Shown: positions 53,656 through 63,639 of the stretch, in pieces
Numbering within the stretch: the first letter of the stretch is position 1
How the letters are laid out: each line of letters starts with the position of its first letter
NCBI GenBank assembly: GCA_964576515.1
Contig: CAZNUW010000006.1
Coordinates: 62,001 to 126,000, forward strand
Source: SHVO01 sp964576515
GTDB lineage: Bacteria; Pseudomonadota; Alphaproteobacteria; Rhodospirillales; Rhodospirillaceae
Length of the DNA: 64,000 nucleotides
Direction: 5' to 3'
Made by a program: the position numbers and the translations under genes
Notes under the pieces: generated by a model
The model's database searches: none
What the model saw: the letters and a program-made list of their open reading frames with translations, nothing else
Told to the model about the DNA's origin: nothing

Positions 53656-55032
53656 TTATTGCGGCGGAAACGCCTCGCCGGCGGCATTTTCGCCGGGTTC
53701 GGTCTGGGGAATGACCGGCGACGACAGCGATTCAGGCGCTTTGGGCACAAACACCACATAACCGCCCGTGCTCTTCATGCGTGCGGCTTTCATAAAAGCG
53801 TCTTCGCCGTGGCCCCAGAAGTAGTCGCCGCGCACCGCGCCGGTGATCGCCGCGCCCGTGTCTTGCGCCACCACCAGACGTTGAATGGCGATGTCGTCGG
53901 GATCCTTGGTGTCGAGCCACAGCGGCGCGCCCAAAGGGATATAGCGCGGATCGACCGCAAGCGAGCGGCCCGGCGTCAGCGACACGTTCGACGCGCCGAC
54001 CGGTCCGTCTTCCGTTTCGCTGGGCGCCAGCTTGCGGAAGAAAATGTAGCGCGTATTGAGGTTCATGTACTTCGCGGCTTCGTCGGGATGCGTCTGAAGC
54101 CACTCGCGCACGGCGATCATCGACGCGCCGCCGGGACGCAGCGCGCCGGCTTCGAGAAGGATGGAACCGATGCCCTTGAACGCGCGGCCGTTGGACCCCG
54201 CGAAGCCGATACGCATGACCGATCCGTCCGGCAACGTCACACGCCCGGAGCCCTGGATGTGCAGGACATGCGCTTGAACGGGATCGTCGACCCAAACGAG
54301 GACGTCGGCCGCGTTTGTGATGGCGCTCGCGCCGTCGATTTCGGCGCGGGTGTAATAAGGGGTCATGCGTAGGCCGCGGCCGCCGTCGACCACGCGGCCA
54401 ACCAGGTTTGTCGGCGTGCCGGCCGGCGCATTGCCGCCGGCAATGAAATCGCGCACGTCGACACTGACAAGGTCGCGCGGCAGCGCGTAGATGGGGACCT
54501 GAAAATTCCCGCCCTGTTCCAGCGAACCGCGAAGGTCCGCTTCATAGTATCCGGTGAAGAGGCCGTGTTCGTTGGGCGCATCGCCGTTGTTGGCGGCGAC
54601 GCGATAGGCGGCGAACATGTCGGTCAACACGGCGCGTAAGGCGGCGTCGCCACCGTTCACGGCGAGGATCGCATCGCACGCCGTATGCCACGCGGACGCC
54701 GGACGCGCGATGTCGCCGGTCCCGATGACGCGGTCGGGCGCCATCTGCTTCAAACGTCCGCACGACCGGCGCAACGCCGGAAGCGCTTCGGCGATGGATT
54801 CCTCGCGCCAGCCGGGAAGGCTGTCGGCCGCGACAGGGGTATAAAGAACCGGGCTCGAGGGCTGCTGCGCGGCGACAGGCGGTTGCACCGGTTCGCCCGG
54901 CTGCGCCGCGGGCTGTTGCGCGCGCATGAAACTGATGGCGGCCGTCGCGCCGATCACGGCGCCGACGAACACCGCCGCCACGAGGGCGACGATTGAACGC
55001 TGGCGCGAAGGAGGTGCGTCCGGATCAGCCAC
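53656..55032 (-). CDS. mltA: Membrane-bound lytic murein transglycosylase A
   Basis: A 458-residue enzyme that cleaves peptidoglycan to 1,6-anhydro muropeptides. It has an N-terminal membrane anchor (IVALVAAVFVGAVIGATAA, about 14-32) instead of a lipobox, a P/Q-rich linker, the MltA domain (HGLFTGYYEADLRGS, VLHIQGSGRVTLPDG) and a C-terminal 3D domain (LVVAQDTGAAITGAVRGDYF with the catalytic Asp). The start is a GTG, 26 bp after tim44. Its products are the substrates of AmpG-type transporters such as the two at 26-29.4 kb. Confidence 0.94.
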   Translation of the reverse strand: MADPDAPPSRQRSIVALVAAVFVGAVIGATAAISFMRAQQPAAQPGEPVQPPVAAQQPSSPVLYTPVAADSLPGWREESIAEALPALRRSCGRLKQMAPDRVIGTGDIARPASAWHTACDAILAVNGGDAALRAVLTDMFAAYRVAANNGDAPNEHGLFTGYYEADLRGSLEQGGNFQVPIYALPRDLVSVDVRDFIAGGNAPAGTPTNLVGRVVDGGRGLRMTPYYTRAEIDGASAITNAADVLVWVDDPVQAHVLHIQGSGRVTLPDGSVMRIGFAGSNGRAFKGIGSILLEAGALRPGGASMIAVREWLQTHPDEAAKYMNLNTRYIFFRKLAPSETEDGPVGASNVSLTPGRSLAVDPRYIPLGAPLWLDTKDPDDIAIQRLVVAQDTGAAITGAVRGDYFWGHGEDAFMKAARMKSTGGYVVFVPKAPESLSSPVIPQTEPGENAAGEAFPPQ

Positions 55033-55058
55033 GTGTCTTCAGCCCAGGCAAAACAGGC

Positions 55059-55754
55059 TTACTCAACGCTCCGGGTCGCAACGAGCGCCCAGTTCGGATC
55101 GCGGCTGGAAAGATCGCGCGAGAACGACCAGATATCGGTGACGCTGTCGACATGCTCGCGGTCGCCGTCGATGACTTCGCCGGCGCTGTTTTTGATCACG
55201 TTCACCTGTTCGCTTTGGAAACGCACGTCGATGGTGGCGCGCGTGCCGTCCACGACGATGGCTTCGGCCTTGGGCGGCTTCAGGACAACCAGTTCGCTTT
55301 CCATGGTCTCGCCGCGTTCCTCGCGCTCCTGGATGGCGGAGGCGAACTGGGCATAGACGTCGGCGCTCAAGAGCGGCTTCAAGGCGTCGGTGTCGTTGCG
55401 CGCATAGGCGCCGACAATCATCTCGAACGCCTTGGCCGCGCCTTCGAGGAAGCGGGCGACGCTGAAATTGGGATCGGCCATCTTGATCTGGACAAGGCCC
55501 GCCTCAAGCGGCGTGCCTTGATAGGCGGGTTCGATATCGAGCGTGCCCGCGTCGCGGCGGCGCTGACCGGTGGGCGGCAGCGTCACAACGTTGTCGGGAG
55601 CGTTGGCCGCGCCTCGCGCGTAGCCTTCCTCCGGCCGCGCGTCGGGGTTCGGTTCATGGCCGGTGCGGCGTCCCAGGACGCTGCGCAACCGCAGCACGAT
55701 GAACCCGGCAACCATCCCCAGGATGATGATGTCGATAAACTGAAAGCCTTCCAT
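55059..55754 (-). CDS. Tim44/TimA-domain inner-membrane protein
   Basis: A 231-residue protein with one N-terminal helix (IDIIILGMVAGFIVLRLRSVLG, about 7-28), a disordered linker and a C-terminal Tim44-like domain (FLEGAAKAFEMIVGAYARND, LLSADVYAQFASAIQEREER, DIWSFSRDLSSRDPNWAL). It is the bacterial relative of the mitochondrial import protein Tim44. Divergence from secB and the operon with mltA are conserved across alphaproteobacteria. Its molecular role in bacteria is not settled. Confidence 0.92.
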   Translation of the reverse strand: MEGFQFIDIIILGMVAGFIVLRLRSVLGRRTGHEPNPDARPEEGYARGAANAPDNVVTLPPTGQRRRDAGTLDIEPAYQGTPLEAGLVQIKMADPNFSVARFLEGAAKAFEMIVGAYARNDTDALKPLLSADVYAQFASAIQEREERGETMESELVVLKPPKAEAIVVDGTRATIDVRFQSEQVNVIKNSAGEVIDGDREHVDSVTDIWSFSRDLSSRDPNWALVATRSVE

Positions 55755-56073
55755 CTTCTACCGTTCGCTTGGTTGGAGGGGACCCCCAGCGTACTCGCCG
55801 TCGCGTGTTCTCGCACGATCATGGGCCTGCTGAGCCGGCCGCGCGAGAAACGTCGGCCATTCGTTAAAAATAGGCGCTCAGTGCTGAAAGGGCAAGCGAA
55901 GGGGCGGGGATTCCCTGTGACAGACCGTATCGGCCGGACGGGCTTCGTCTTATCCCCCTGCCTTATTTATCTCGATGCGGGCCCGATGCGGGGCCTTCTT
56001 GTCATGGCCCGCGGAAGCGTGTTACGTGCCCCCGCCCTGCGCGGTCCGCGCGCAGTAAGAACGGAGAAGACCC
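55755..56073. other. Gene-free stretch between divergent tim44 and secB
   Basis: 319 bp. It must contain the promoters for both genes, but I found no convincing paired -35/-10 or strong palindrome. In some relatives this gap carries fxsA; I see no such coding sequence here. Confidence 0.5.
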
Positions 56074-56598
56074 ATGAGTGAACCGAGCGATCTGCCCCCG
56101 GGCGCCGAAACCAGCGGCGAACAAGCGCCGCCGCTCGCGCCGATCCGCATCATGGGCCAGTACATCAAGGACTTGTCCTTTGAAGTGCCGGGCGCTCCGG
56201 AGATTTATGGGATCCTCCAGCGCGAGGCGCCGGAAATCCCCATCAGCATCGATGTCGCGGCCCGCAATATGGGCGGATCGTCCTTCGAGGTCAGCCTGAC
56301 CATCCACCTGGAAGCCGCCCTGCCGGAGCGCAAGGCGTTCATTCTGGAACTGGTCTATTGCGCGGCCGTGGATGTGAACACCCAGATCGTGGCGGAAGAA
56401 CATGTCCATCCGCTGCTGATGATCGAAATTCCCCGTCAGTTGTTCCCGTTCGCCCGTCAAATCGTGTCGGACATCACCGGCCACGGCGGGTTCCCGCCGC
56501 TGCAGCTCCAGATGGTGGATTTCGCGCTTCTATACCGCCAGAAATTCGGTGTTCCCGGCCAGCAACAGCCGGCGCCGGAACAACCCGCGGTCCACTAG
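56074..56598 (+). CDS. secB: Protein-export chaperone SecB
   Basis: A 174-residue tetrameric chaperone that keeps preproteins unfolded and hands them to SecA. The core begins IRIMGQYIKDLSFEVPGAPEI and includes FEVSLTIHLEA, FILELVYCAAVDVN and LLMIEIPRQLFPFARQIVSD; GGFPPLQLQMVDFALLY is the diagnostic end. A P/E-rich N-terminal tail (about 1-22) and a P/Q-rich C-terminus are normal for the class. It ends 7 bp from the convergent dnaQ. Confidence 0.97.
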   Translation: MSEPSDLPPGAETSGEQAPPLAPIRIMGQYIKDLSFEVPGAPEIYGILQREAPEIPISIDVAARNMGGSSFEVSLTIHLEAALPERKAFILELVYCAAVDVNTQIVAEEHVHPLLMIEIPRQLFPFARQIVSDITGHGGFPPLQLQMVDFALLYRQKFGVPGQQQPAPEQPAVH

Positions 56599-56605
56599 AA
56601 ACCAA

Positions 56606-57295
56606 TTAGCCGGCGGCTTCGGGCGTCCGCAGCCAGATCGGATTCTTCAGCTTTCCGAGAAAGGCGGCATGGGCCGCCAGTTCCTCGGCGCTCGGCGCAT
56701 GCGGCCGCGCCGCGCGGGACGTGCGCGTCACGGTTTCGGTCGCGGTGACCGCCACTTCGGCGTTCGCCAGCGCGAGGCCCGGTTCGCGCCCGCCAATCAG
56801 TTCCAGATAGACCTTCGCCAGCAGCTTCGCGTCCAGAAGCGCGCCGTGCTTGCCGCGTTCCGACAGGTCGATCTGGAACCGGCGGCACAGGGCGTCCAGG
56901 CTCGCCTGCGCCCCGGGGAACTTCCGCCGCGCGAGCACAACGGTATCGATCGCCCGGTCGGGGGGAAGCGGTCCGCGTCCGGCGCGGCGCAGTTCGGCGT
57001 TGATGAAATTGAGGTCGAAGTTGGCGTTATGGGCGATGATCGGTGAGTCGCCGACAAATTCCAGCAGCTCGTCGGCCAGGGACGCGAACAGCGGCTTGTC
57101 CGCCAGGAACGCCGCCGACAACCCATGGACCGCTTCGGCTTCCGCCGGTATGTCGCGCTCCGGGTTCAGATAGACGTGAAACTCGCGGCCCGTCGGCATG
57201 TGGTTGAGGAGTTCGATGCAACCGATCTCGACCACTCGGTGACCGCCCAAGGGATCGAACCCCGTGGTTTCCGTATCAAGAACGATCTCGCGCAT
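56606..57295 (-). CDS. dnaQ: DNA polymerase III epsilon subunit (3'-5' proofreading exonuclease)
   Basis: A 229-residue DnaQ. Exo I is VLDTETTGFDPLGG (catalytic Asp and Glu), Exo II HNANFDLNFINAEL, Exo III HGALLDAKLLAKVYLEL, all intact. The C-terminal tail after about residue 180 would contact the polymerase alpha subunit. It is the last of the leftward ppsR-maf-aroE-coaE-dnaQ series and lies 40 bp after coaE. Confidence 0.96.
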   Translation of the reverse strand: MREIVLDTETTGFDPLGGHRVVEIGCIELLNHMPTGREFHVYLNPERDIPAEAEAVHGLSAAFLADKPLFASLADELLEFVGDSPIIAHNANFDLNFINAELRRAGRGPLPPDRAIDTVVLARRKFPGAQASLDALCRRFQIDLSERGKHGALLDAKLLAKVYLELIGGREPGLALANAEVAVTATETVTRTSRAARPHAPSAEELAAHAAFLGKLKNPIWLRTPEAAG

Positions 57296-57335
57296 CGTCA
57301 GAACTCTCCGCCGCGCCCACCTTTGATTGGGAGGG

Positions 57336-57968
57336 CTATTTTAATTTGAGGGATTGGCGCAGGCGGCGCAAGGTTTCGCGCTTCCCAAGACCCGACGGAA
57401 TGACGGCGTCGGCGCGTTTGCGTTTTTCCGCGTCGGGCATTTGACGGCCCAGGATCGCTTTGAGCTTGGCCGGCGTCATGCCGGGGCGGCGCAATGCGCG
57501 TTGGCGCTGCAGGAAGGCGGGCGCGGAGACCACAAGGATCTTGTCGAAGATCTCGTGTTGCGGGGTCTCGAATAGAAGCGGGATTTCCACCGCGACGGCG
57601 GCGCGCCGGGACAGGGCGGCCGTGCGAAAAAAGCCAACACGCGTGGTTTTGACCATGGGATGGAGGATCGCTTCCAGCGCGGCCAAGGCTTCTGGATCGC
57701 CGAAGACGGCCTTGCCGAGACGGCCGCGGTCGATGGCGTCACCGGACTTTGCGTTCGGAAACACGGCGCCCACCGGTCCGACCGCGCGGCCGCGCGGCCC
57801 GAGCAAGGTGTGAACGCTTGCGTCGGCGCTGAACACCGGGACGCCCCCCCGCGCGAGGAACGCGGTCGCCGTGGACTTGCCCATGGCGATCGATCCGGTC
57901 AGGCCGATGATGCGTAACGGCCACCGGCGCGGACGGACTTTACGCAAGGCGCGCCCGCGGTGCGTCAT
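57336..57968 (-). CDS. coaE: Dephospho-CoA kinase
   Basis: A 210-residue enzyme for the last step of CoA synthesis, phosphorylating the ribose 3'-OH of dephospho-CoA. P-loop IGLTGSIAMGKSTATAFL (about 20-37, after an Arg-rich leader), FSADASVHTLL with the conserved Asp, and VEIPLLFE. The ATG at 57966-57968 overlaps the aroE stop (ATGA). Start codons further in would shorten the basic N-terminal extension. Length normal (200-210). Confidence 0.94.
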   Translation of the reverse strand: MTHRGRALRKVRPRRWPLRIIGLTGSIAMGKSTATAFLARGGVPVFSADASVHTLLGPRGRAVGPVGAVFPNAKSGDAIDRGRLGKAVFGDPEALAALEAILHPMVKTTRVGFFRTAALSRRAAVAVEIPLLFETPQHEIFDKILVVSAPAFLQRQRALRRPGMTPAKLKAILGRQMPDAEKRKRADAVIPSGLGKRETLRRLRQSLKLK

Positions 57969-58813
57969 GCCGCCGCGCCCAGCACATGGGCCAGCACATG
58001 GGCGCGCAAAGCCGGAGTAACCTCGGGGCGCACGCCGAACCATCCCGCGAACCCGGGTTGCGCCTGGTAGAGAAGCATCCCCAAACCGTCGACCACCGGA
58101 TTCTTACGCGCGCGCGCCGCGGCCAGAAGCGGCGTTTCCAGCGGCGCATAGACGATGTCGTTTACGACGGCGGCGGCGGGAAGCCGCGACAAATCGATCT
58201 CCAGCGGCGGCTGGCCTTTCATGCCCAGGGTCGTGGTGTTCACCAGCAGCGCCGCGTCTTTCAAGGCGTCGGCGCGCATATCCCAAGGCACCGTGACAAC
58301 CGGTTTTCCCAAGTCCGCCGCCAGGGCGTTGGCCCGCGTGAGGGTCCGGTTGATGACGCGGATCTCCGGCACGCCGGCGTCCTGCAGCGCGCAGCACACA
58401 GCCCGCGCCGCGCCGCCCGCACCCAGCACCACCGCCGGCCCCGCGTGCGGGACATACATCGGCGCGCCGGTCCGCAGGTTGGTGATGAAACCATAAGCAT
58501 CCGTATTTGCGCCGTGCAGCTTGCCGTCGGGTCCGACAAAGATCGTGTTGATAGCGCCGATGCGGCGCGCGTCCGGCGTGACGCGGTCGACCAGCGACAG
58601 CGCGGCCTCCTTGTGAGGCACGGTCACGTTCACGCCGGAGAAGCCTTCGCGATGAAGCGCACCGAGCGCCGCTTCCAGCGCCTCAGGCGCGACCGGCAGG
58701 CGGGTGTAACTTCCGTCGATACCGTACGCCTTCAGCCAAAAGCCATGCAGCGCGGGCGACCGGGAGTGATCCACCGGCCAGCCCATCACTCCGGCTTTCA
58801 GGCGCGGGGTCAT
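57965..58813 (-). CDS. aroE: Shikimate dehydrogenase
   Basis: A 282-residue NADP enzyme of aromatic amino-acid synthesis. Substrate motifs: PVDHSRSPALHGFWL and NVTVPHKEAALSL with the catalytic Lys; nucleotide motif VLGAGGAARAVCCAL and INRTLTRAN. ATG at 58811-58813 overlaps the maf stop by four bases; upstream open frame is shadow. Part of a tightly overlapped leftward series. Confidence 0.96.
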   Translation of the reverse strand: MTPRLKAGVMGWPVDHSRSPALHGFWLKAYGIDGSYTRLPVAPEALEAALGALHREGFSGVNVTVPHKEAALSLVDRVTPDARRIGAINTIFVGPDGKLHGANTDAYGFITNLRTGAPMYVPHAGPAVVLGAGGAARAVCCALQDAGVPEIRVINRTLTRANALAADLGKPVVTVPWDMRADALKDAALLVNTTTLGMKGQPPLEIDLSRLPAAAVVNDIVYAPLETPLLAAARARKNPVVDGLGMLLYQAQPGFAGWFGVRPEVTPALRAHVLAHVLGAAA

Positions 58814-59418
58814 GAAGCGACGACCCGATGTTCGCGCAAGAACGCCAGCAGTTCGAGCAAAGGCAGCCCGAGGATTGTGAAAAAGTCGCCGTCGACCTTG
58901 CTGAAGAGCTGCGCGCCCCGGCCTTCGAGATGATATGCGCCGACCGACGAGGTCACGGCCTCGCCGACCGCCGCCAGGTATTCGTCGAGGAAAGCATCGC
59001 TGAAGGACCGTACCGTCAGGCGCGGCGTTCCGGTGTGGTGCCAGATCGGCGCTCCATTCAAGGCGATGGTGACGCTGGTGGGAAGGACGTGGGTTTTCCC
59101 GCGCAGCGTAAGAAGGTGATTGCGCGCGCCGGCGGCATCCTTCGGTTTGTCGAACCAGACACCGTCGCAATCGAGCATCTGATCGGCGCCGATCACCAGG
59201 GCCTCCGGATACCGTTGCGAAACGGTTCCGGCTTTGAATTCCGCCAGCGCCAGCGCGCAATCCGCCGCTGAGGCCCCTTCCGCTTTCATGGACGCCTTGA
59301 TGGCGTCTTCGTCGACATGCGCGGGAACGATCTCGAAGGCGAGACCGGCCGAACGCATCAGGTTCGCGCGGCTTTTGCTGGCCGAAGCCAGGATCAGAGG
59401 GCGGGGAGCGGTGTTCAT
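58810..59418 (-). CDS. maf: Maf-family nucleoside triphosphate pyrophosphatase
   Basis: A 202-residue Maf/HAM1-fold housecleaning pyrophosphatase acting on modified or canonical pyrimidine/7-methyl-GTP nucleotides depending on subgroup. Motifs: LILASASKSRANLMRSAGL with SxSxxR, VIGADQMLDCDG, FDKP and SSVGAYHLEGRGAQLFSKVDGDF (the last in two parts). ATG at 59416-59418 overlaps the ppsR stop. This is the second Maf-like paralogue type next to the origin in Caulobacter. Confidence 0.93.
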   Translation of the reverse strand: MNTAPRPLILASASKSRANLMRSAGLAFEIVPAHVDEDAIKASMKAEGASAADCALALAEFKAGTVSQRYPEALVIGADQMLDCDGVWFDKPKDAAGARNHLLTLRGKTHVLPTSVTIALNGAPIWHHTGTPRLTVRSFSDAFLDEYLAAVGEAVTSSVGAYHLEGRGAQLFSKVDGDFFTILGLPLLELLAFLREHRVVAS

Positions 59419-60242
59419 GAGGGCAGGGACTGACGCTGGGTATAAAGTTGAATGATGGTCGCCGCGGTTTCTTCGATCGACCGGCGGGTGACGTCTATCA
59501 CAGGCCATCCGTGTTTTGCGAACAGACGCCGGGATTCGGCGATTTCCTCGCGCACGGTTTCAAGGTCGGCATAACCCTCGGCCCGGTCCTCGTTCATGAT
59601 CCGAAGCCGGCTTTGGCGGATATCCGAAAGGCTTTTGGGCTCGCGGGTCAGTCCCACGATCAGCGGTTTGGACGCCGCGATAATCTCCGGCGGAAGTAAG
59701 ACGTTCGGGACCAACGGAATATTCGCCGCTTTCAGGCCGCGGTTGGCCAGATACATACACGTCGGCGTTTTGGACGTCCGCGATACGCCGATAAGGATCA
59801 CGTCGGCATTGATCATTGTGCTCATGGACTGACCGTCGTCATGGGCCACCGCGAAATGCATGGCGTCGATCCGGTGGAAATACTCGTCGTCCAGCGCGTG
59901 CTGCCGGCCGATTTCGCTGCCGGCGCGCCGCTCGAAGTACTGGGATAAGGCGCTCATGACCGGGTCCAGCGCCGATACATAAGGCACATTCATTTCGCGG
60001 CAGGCTTGCTCGAGCAGCGAGCGGATTTTGCCGTCCAGCAACGTAAAGATGACGAGTCCGCGGGCGGAACGGATGCCCTCGATCACCCGGTTCATCTGTC
60101 CGGGGGTTCGCACCAGCCACCAGAAGTGCTCGGTCACGTGGACATTCTCATATTGGACCAGGCAGGCCCGGGCGATGTTGGTGACGGTCTCGCCGGACGA
60201 ATCGGACACAAGATGGAGGCTGTAGGGCATGCGATCAGGCAC
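59415..60242 (-). CDS. ppsR: PEP synthase/pyruvate phosphate dikinase regulatory protein (kinase-pyrophosphorylase, DUF299)
   Basis: A 275-residue DUF299 protein that reversibly phosphorylates PEP synthase or pyruvate phosphate dikinase. The opening HLVSDSSGETVTNIARACL and the P-loop LIGVSRTSKTPTCMYLANRG (about 150-168) are diagnostic. The GTG start at 60240-60242 has a GGAG about ten bases upstream; an ATG at 60230 is possible. It is the orthologue of the gene that borders oriC in Caulobacter and Rickettsia, and the first of the overlapped leftward series. Confidence 0.93.
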   Translation of the reverse strand: MPDRMPYSLHLVSDSSGETVTNIARACLVQYENVHVTEHFWWLVRTPGQMNRVIEGIRSARGLVIFTLLDGKIRSLLEQACREMNVPYVSALDPVMSALSQYFERRAGSEIGRQHALDDEYFHRIDAMHFAVAHDDGQSMSTMINADVILIGVSRTSKTPTCMYLANRGLKAANIPLVPNVLLPPEIIAASKPLIVGLTREPKSLSDIRQSRLRIMNEDRAEGYADLETVREEIAESRRLFAKHGWPVIDVTRRSIEETAATIIQLYTQRQSLPS

Positions 60243-60877
60243 CGGGATAGAACTCCGAAGGGACGGTGGCGGGATTCACAGGCCGGCGGGAAAAGAATCT
60301 TTTACGGGGATAACCGGCCCTTTTTTCCAGACCGCGTAAAAGCGCGCACACAGCACGTGAATCAATGAGCCCTTTTGCGAACAAAGACGTTTCCAGGATC
60401 GGAAAGGGTGAATCAGGTGGATGAAATCAGCCGTGTGTCACAATACCCGTTTTCCACGATTTTGACATTTGGTGCGCAAGCACCTGGATCGGGTTTATCC
60501 GGACCTGGCCTCAACAGGATACCCACAGGCTGTCGGTCAAGGCTGGCGCGATGTGTACACATCACGGGATAGAAAAAGGACTTCTATGATTCTCGTGACT
60601 CACAGGCCCAACAAACCTCCTCCCCCTAAACTCTTTTAAGAAATGAGTGGATTGTTTTCATGGTCTGGTAAGCCGGTGTTTCGATTTCGAATATTGACTC
60701 GAATTCGGCCCTCGGGTATCGCTTCCACCATCAGAACGGGGCGTTCGCCCGTCTTCGATTTCCCAAATCGCCCCCGTCACCGATTGACCAGCCGTTCGCC
60801 TTTCGTGCGGCGTCTCGAAGACCTCCCTCCGGCTTTCGCTTAAACCTTCCCCGCAGCCCATAGAATCTATAGCACCC
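60243..60877. other. Gene-free gap, candidate chromosomal replication origin
   Basis: 635 bp between divergent ppsR and rho, AT-richer than its surroundings. It has eight GANTC sites (starting at 60273, 60295, 60359, 60410, 60588, 60597, 60696, 60863). DnaA-box-like words, each with two mismatches to TTATCCACA, lie at 60305-60313, 60416-60424, 60450-60458, 60495-60503 and 60519-60527. An AT-rich patch lies near 60627-60661. No perfect DnaA box. Short open frames here show no codon signal. The location matches the Caulobacter and Rickettsia origin. Confidence 0.55.
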
Positions 60878-62140
<1,263 letters not shown>

Positions 62141-62182
62141 CCGTACGACGAGATCGTCGGCGGCGGCTACCGTTCCCGCAGT

Positions 62183-63181
62183 TTATATCTTGAGAATCGT
62201 CGAGCCTGTCGTCTGGCGGGCTTCCAGGGCGACGTGCGCTTTCGCGGCGTCTTCCAGCGCATAGATTTGGCCGATATCGATTTTCACCGCGCCGGATTTC
62301 ACAACCGCGAACAGCGCCTCGCATCCGCGCAAAAGATCGGCCCGCGCGGCGACAAAGTGACCGAGGACCGGACGCGTTACCATCAGTGAGCCCTTGGCCG
62401 CGAGGGTCAGCGGCTCAACGGCCGGCGGCGGGCCGGACGCATTCCCGAAAGTGATCATAAGCCCGCGCGGCAGAAGGCAGTCGAGCGACTTCATAAATGT
62501 ATCTTTGCCGACGCCGTCGAAAACAACCGAGACGCCTTTCCCGCCGGTGAGCTCACGCACTTTGGTGACCCAATCCTCGCTTTTATAAAGAATGGTGTGG
62601 GCGCAGCCCGCGTCGCGGGCGAGTTTCGCCTTGTCTTCCGAGCCGACGGTTCCGATCACCGTGATGCCCAGATGTTTGGCCCACTGGGCGAGGATGAGGC
62701 CGATTCCCCCGGCGGCGGCGTGTAAAAGCACCGTTTCTCCGGCGTTGATCTTGCGGATCTCGAACAGGAGATACCAGACCGTGAGACCGCGCAGCATCAT
62801 CGCGGCGGCCTGGTCGTCGCCGACGCCGTCGGGGATCTTCACGGTGCGTTCGGCCGGAAACACGCGCTCGGCGGCATAGCTGCCCACCGGACCGTTCCCG
62901 TAAGCGACGCGGTCGCCCACCTTGAGGTCCGCGACACCCGGTCCGACCGCGGTGATTTTTCCGGCGCCCTCGGACCCGGGGATGAAGGCGATATCGCCCC
63001 GGCCTTGAACCGCGACCGGCAGCTTGTAGAGGCCGGTGCGGTGGTAGGTGTCGATATAATTCACACCGGCGTAGGTCTGGGCGATGCGGACTTCGCCCGG
63101 TCCGGGCTCGCCCACCGGAACGTCGGTGAGTTGCATGACATCAGGACCGCCGTAGGTTTGAACGAGGATTGCTTTGCTCAT
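62183..63181 (-). CDS. Zeta-crystallin-type NADPH:quinone oxidoreductase
   Basis: A 332-residue medium-chain dehydrogenase/reductase without zinc ligands. GroES-like N-terminal half (GEPGPGEVRIAQTYAGVNYIDTY in part, PGSEGAGKITAVGPGV), cofactor domain with VLLHAAAGGIGLILAQWAKHLG and VIGTVGSEDKAKLA. Reduces quinones or enals with NADPH. ATG at 63179-63181 overlaps the ogt stop by four bases, so it is cotranscribed with the alkyltransferase. It is convergent with rho. Confidence 0.92.
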   Translation of the reverse strand: MSKAILVQTYGGPDVMQLTDVPVGEPGPGEVRIAQTYAGVNYIDTYHRTGLYKLPVAVQGRGDIAFIPGSEGAGKITAVGPGVADLKVGDRVAYGNGPVGSYAAERVFPAERTVKIPDGVGDDQAAAMMLRGLTVWYLLFEIRKINAGETVLLHAAAGGIGLILAQWAKHLGITVIGTVGSEDKAKLARDAGCAHTILYKSEDWVTKVRELTGGKGVSVVFDGVGKDTFMKSLDCLLPRGLMITFGNASGPPPAVEPLTLAAKGSLMVTRPVLGHFVAARADLLRGCEALFAVVKSGAVKIDIGQIYALEDAAKAHVALEARQTTGSTILKI

Positions 63182-63630
63182 AGGGGCATCATCGCCTTTT
63201 CGAGTTCGAGGAGCGCGATCTTGGTGTCCACGCCGCCGGCGCCGGAATACCCGCCGAGGCCGTTGGCCGCCACAACACGGTGGCAAGGAATGATAACAGG
63301 CAGGCGATTGCGGCCGCAGGCGGTGCCGACGGACTGTGCGCTCGCGTTCAGGCGTTTGGCGATATCGCCATAGGTGCGCGTGCGGCCCGCGGGGATTTTC
63401 AGCATCTCGCGCCAGACCTGTTTCTGGAACGTCGTCCCTTCGACGTGCAGCGGTAGATCGAAAGCCTCGAGCGCGCCGTCGAAATACGCCTCCATCTGGC
63501 GTTTGGCTTCTTTCAGAAGCGGTGTCGCTTTCTGATCGCGCGCCCATCCCCAATCGACCGAGACGATCTTGCCGTCGTCTTCGCTCAAGGTGATGTCGCC
63601 GACCGGCGTATGCAAGGAGAGTTGGGACAT
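63178..63630 (-). CDS. ogt: Methylated-DNA-protein-cysteine S-methyltransferase (Ogt-type)
   Basis: A 150-residue suicide repair protein for O6-alkylguanine. The acceptor cysteine is in VIIPCHRVVAANGLGGYSGA (PCHRV, about residue 117); the DNA-reading helix region is TFQKQVWREMLKIPAGRT. No Ada regulatory domain is attached. Together with alkB at 38.3 kb the window encodes two direct-reversal alkylation repair enzymes. Confidence 0.95.
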   Translation of the reverse strand: MSQLSLHTPVGDITLSEDDGKIVSVDWGWARDQKATPLLKEAKRQMEAYFDGALEAFDLPLHVEGTTFQKQVWREMLKIPAGRTRTYGDIAKRLNASAQSVGTACGRNRLPVIIPCHRVVAANGLGGYSGAGGVDTKIALLELEKAMMPL

Positions 63631-63639
63631 GGCGGCACC

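Noticed and set aside
60305..60527. Claim of true DnaA boxes
   Set aside because: None matches TTATCCACA exactly; each word has two mismatches, so they are listed only as box-like.
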